A stretch of DNA of 7,672 nt from Pseudomonadota bacterium. Its GTDB lineage: Bacteria > Pseudomonadota > Gammaproteobacteria > Halothiobacillales > Halothiobacillaceae. The DNA lies in assembly GCA_021795795.1 (NCBI GenBank), contig JAJYPA010000393.1, positions 1 through 7,672 on the forward strand, read 5' to 3'. Below, in pieces: positions 7,011-7,672 of this stretch (position 1 is its first letter; every line of letters begins with the position of its first letter). The notes beneath the pieces were generated by a model that saw only the letters and a list, made by a program, of their open reading frames with translations, did no database searches and was not told the DNA's origin. The position numbers and the translations under genes are program-made.

Positions 7011-7562
7011 ATGACTTGGACAACTACCGAAAGCGAAGAACCTCACCGCTTGGACGCTGTTGAACACCCTCCTTTAGCGTGTTCGTTGTGCTTTTCCGAT
7101 CATGGCCTACGATTGGACGCAGAGAGATTCGAACCAGACTATCTGCCGGACATGCCCTGCCCAAACTGTAATTCGATGGGAGGAAAGAAGCTTCCCAAGG
7201 AGGCATTGGAATCCCTTGCGCATCGATTTTTCGTTTGGGGATCATTGCGGCGGCTAGACTACGGGGGCGCTCCGCGAATCCAGTTCAACGAAAAGCAGTC
7301 GACGAGCATCAACGTATCGCCTTGGCTTAAATCCGACGTTGCCCTGTTTGAGCGTTTGCTGGGCATTGGATTTTTTCATTATGGTCCGAGGCTATGGATG
7401 ATGGGTGAGGTCACGCCGCTGAAGGATTTACAAAACCCTGAGAAAAGAGGTCGGATCATTGACCGCATCATTAGCGAGTATCCGTGGGTCGATTACGGTC
7501 GAGATAAGACCTTCTATCGAGTCAGGTTAGCACCTACGGTTCCAGATTGCGCATTTCACTGA
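7011..7562 (+). pseudogene. RES-type toxin gene, N-terminal part only, truncated by an insertion sequence
   Basis: The ATG at 7011 is preceded by AGAGGA (7001-7006), a strong ribosome binding site with 4 nt spacing; the longer open frame from 6927 lacks one. The protein begins MTWTTTESEEPHRLD, has CSLC and CPNC pairs (about residues 24-27 and 49-52) that may bind zinc, and then FFVWGSLRRLDYGGAPRIQFN, GIGFFHYGPRLWMMGEVTPL and FYRVRLAPTVPD. This pattern matches, from memory, the HEPN-associated N-terminal region placed before the RES domain in larger RES-family proteins. RES domains degrade NAD+ in known toxins. Similarity stops at Asp 179 (codon ends 7547), exactly where an IS21-like terminus starts. 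The last four codons and TGA (7548-7562) come from the element. The RES catalytic domain is missing, so this product should lack NAD+ hydrolysing activity. The rest may lie beyond the insertion, outside the window. Confidence 0.7.
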
Positions 7563-7672
7563 TCGTGGGCGGCCATTTCACTGATCGTGGGCACCCCCGA
7601 AAAGCGTACATTCTGGTCGTCGTAATTTTAAGCACGGGTGGTCACGATGGGTCAACTTTTTGGGTGTCGCGC
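7548..7672 (+). mobile_element. Left end of a probable IS21-family insertion sequence (continues past the window)
   Basis: The element starts with TGCGCATTTCAC directly after an uninterrupted codon of the disrupted gene. It carries two closely spaced copies of a terminal repeat, and IS21-family ends typically begin with TG and hold multiple internal copies of the terminal sequence bound by the transposase. About 55 bp further on, an ATG at 7647 opens a frame to the window edge (MGQLFGCR, preceded by GGGTGG). This could be the start of istA, but eight residues are too few to claim it. The right end and target duplication are outside the window. Insertion here truncated the RES-type gene and supplied its premature stop. 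Confidence 0.6.
7552..7592 (+). repeat. Two exact 19-bp direct repeats at the insertion-sequence end
   Basis: CATTTCACTGATCGTGGGC occurs at 7552-7570 and again at 7574-7592, with a 3-bp gap (22-bp period, about two helical turns). Copies in the same orientation and on the same DNA face are typical of transposase-binding sites at IS21-type ends. Confidence 0.85.

Noticed and set aside
6699..7067. 122-codon minus-strand frame overlapping the RES-type gene start
   Set aside because: It overlaps the supported start and ribosome binding site at 7001-7013 on the other strand and has no recognisable domain.
7647..7672. Start of istA in the insertion sequence
   Set aside because: Only eight residues are visible and they do not match a transposase motif; mentioned only as a possibility within the element.
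1..7672. CRISPR array, tRNA or rRNA
   Set aside because: No regularly spaced repeats apart from the two insertion-sequence terminal copies, and no cloverleaf or rRNA-like sequence was noticed.

Overview
The window looks like an accessory stretch of a proteobacterial genome or plasmid. It combines moderately GC-rich coding DNA with gene families (MazE/MazF-type toxin-antitoxin, IS66 and IS21-type elements, RES-type toxin, large STAND ATPase) that cluster in defence and mobile islands. No housekeeping gene, rRNA, tRNA or CRISPR array is visible, and the sequence does not allow a species call.

Layout, left to right. At the left edge is the first 19 codons of a minus-strand gene (1-59) with a good Shine-Dalgarno sequence and a perfect 16-bp palindrome (83-98) in its promoter region. 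After about 340 bp with no convincing gene comes a complete MazE-type antitoxin (442-690, +). A MazF-type toxin remnant overlaps its stop codon. That remnant is frameshifted early and stopped after about 35 codons (690-798), so the antitoxin is effectively an orphan. A short degraded IS66-type transposase C-terminus (about 878-980) follows, then about 250 bp of unassignable DNA.

The dominant feature is one gene of 1770 codons (1230-6542, +). Its N-terminus carries a PD-(D/E)XK-type nuclease signature, the middle a P-loop NTPase with clear Walker A, Walker B and sensor-like motifs, and the remaining two thirds an apparently helical region. This is the architecture of Avs-like (antiviral STAND) immune receptors: nuclease effector, NTPase switch and large target-sensing C-terminal region. 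It appears to be a stand-alone, single-gene defence system and is the most interesting object here.

Between 6543 and 7010 there is no gene, but there are several inverted repeats, including a 34-bp REP-like imperfect hairpin. At 7011 a gene begins with a strong Shine-Dalgarno sequence. It encodes a protein with a CxxC...CxxC motif that matches the N-terminal part of RES-domain (NAD+-degrading toxin-like) proteins. The gene is cut at a precise point (7547/7548) by the left end of what looks like an IS21-family insertion sequence, recognised by its TG terminus and two exact 19-bp direct repeats (7552-7592). The catalytic RES domain is therefore absent from the window.

Taken together this is a defence/toxin island in which most genes have been damaged by frameshift or insertion, while the large STAND-nuclease gene is intact over 5.3 kb. 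That contrast suggests the gene is young or still under selection. All functional assignments rest on motifs read by eye and on family knowledge; no database search was possible.
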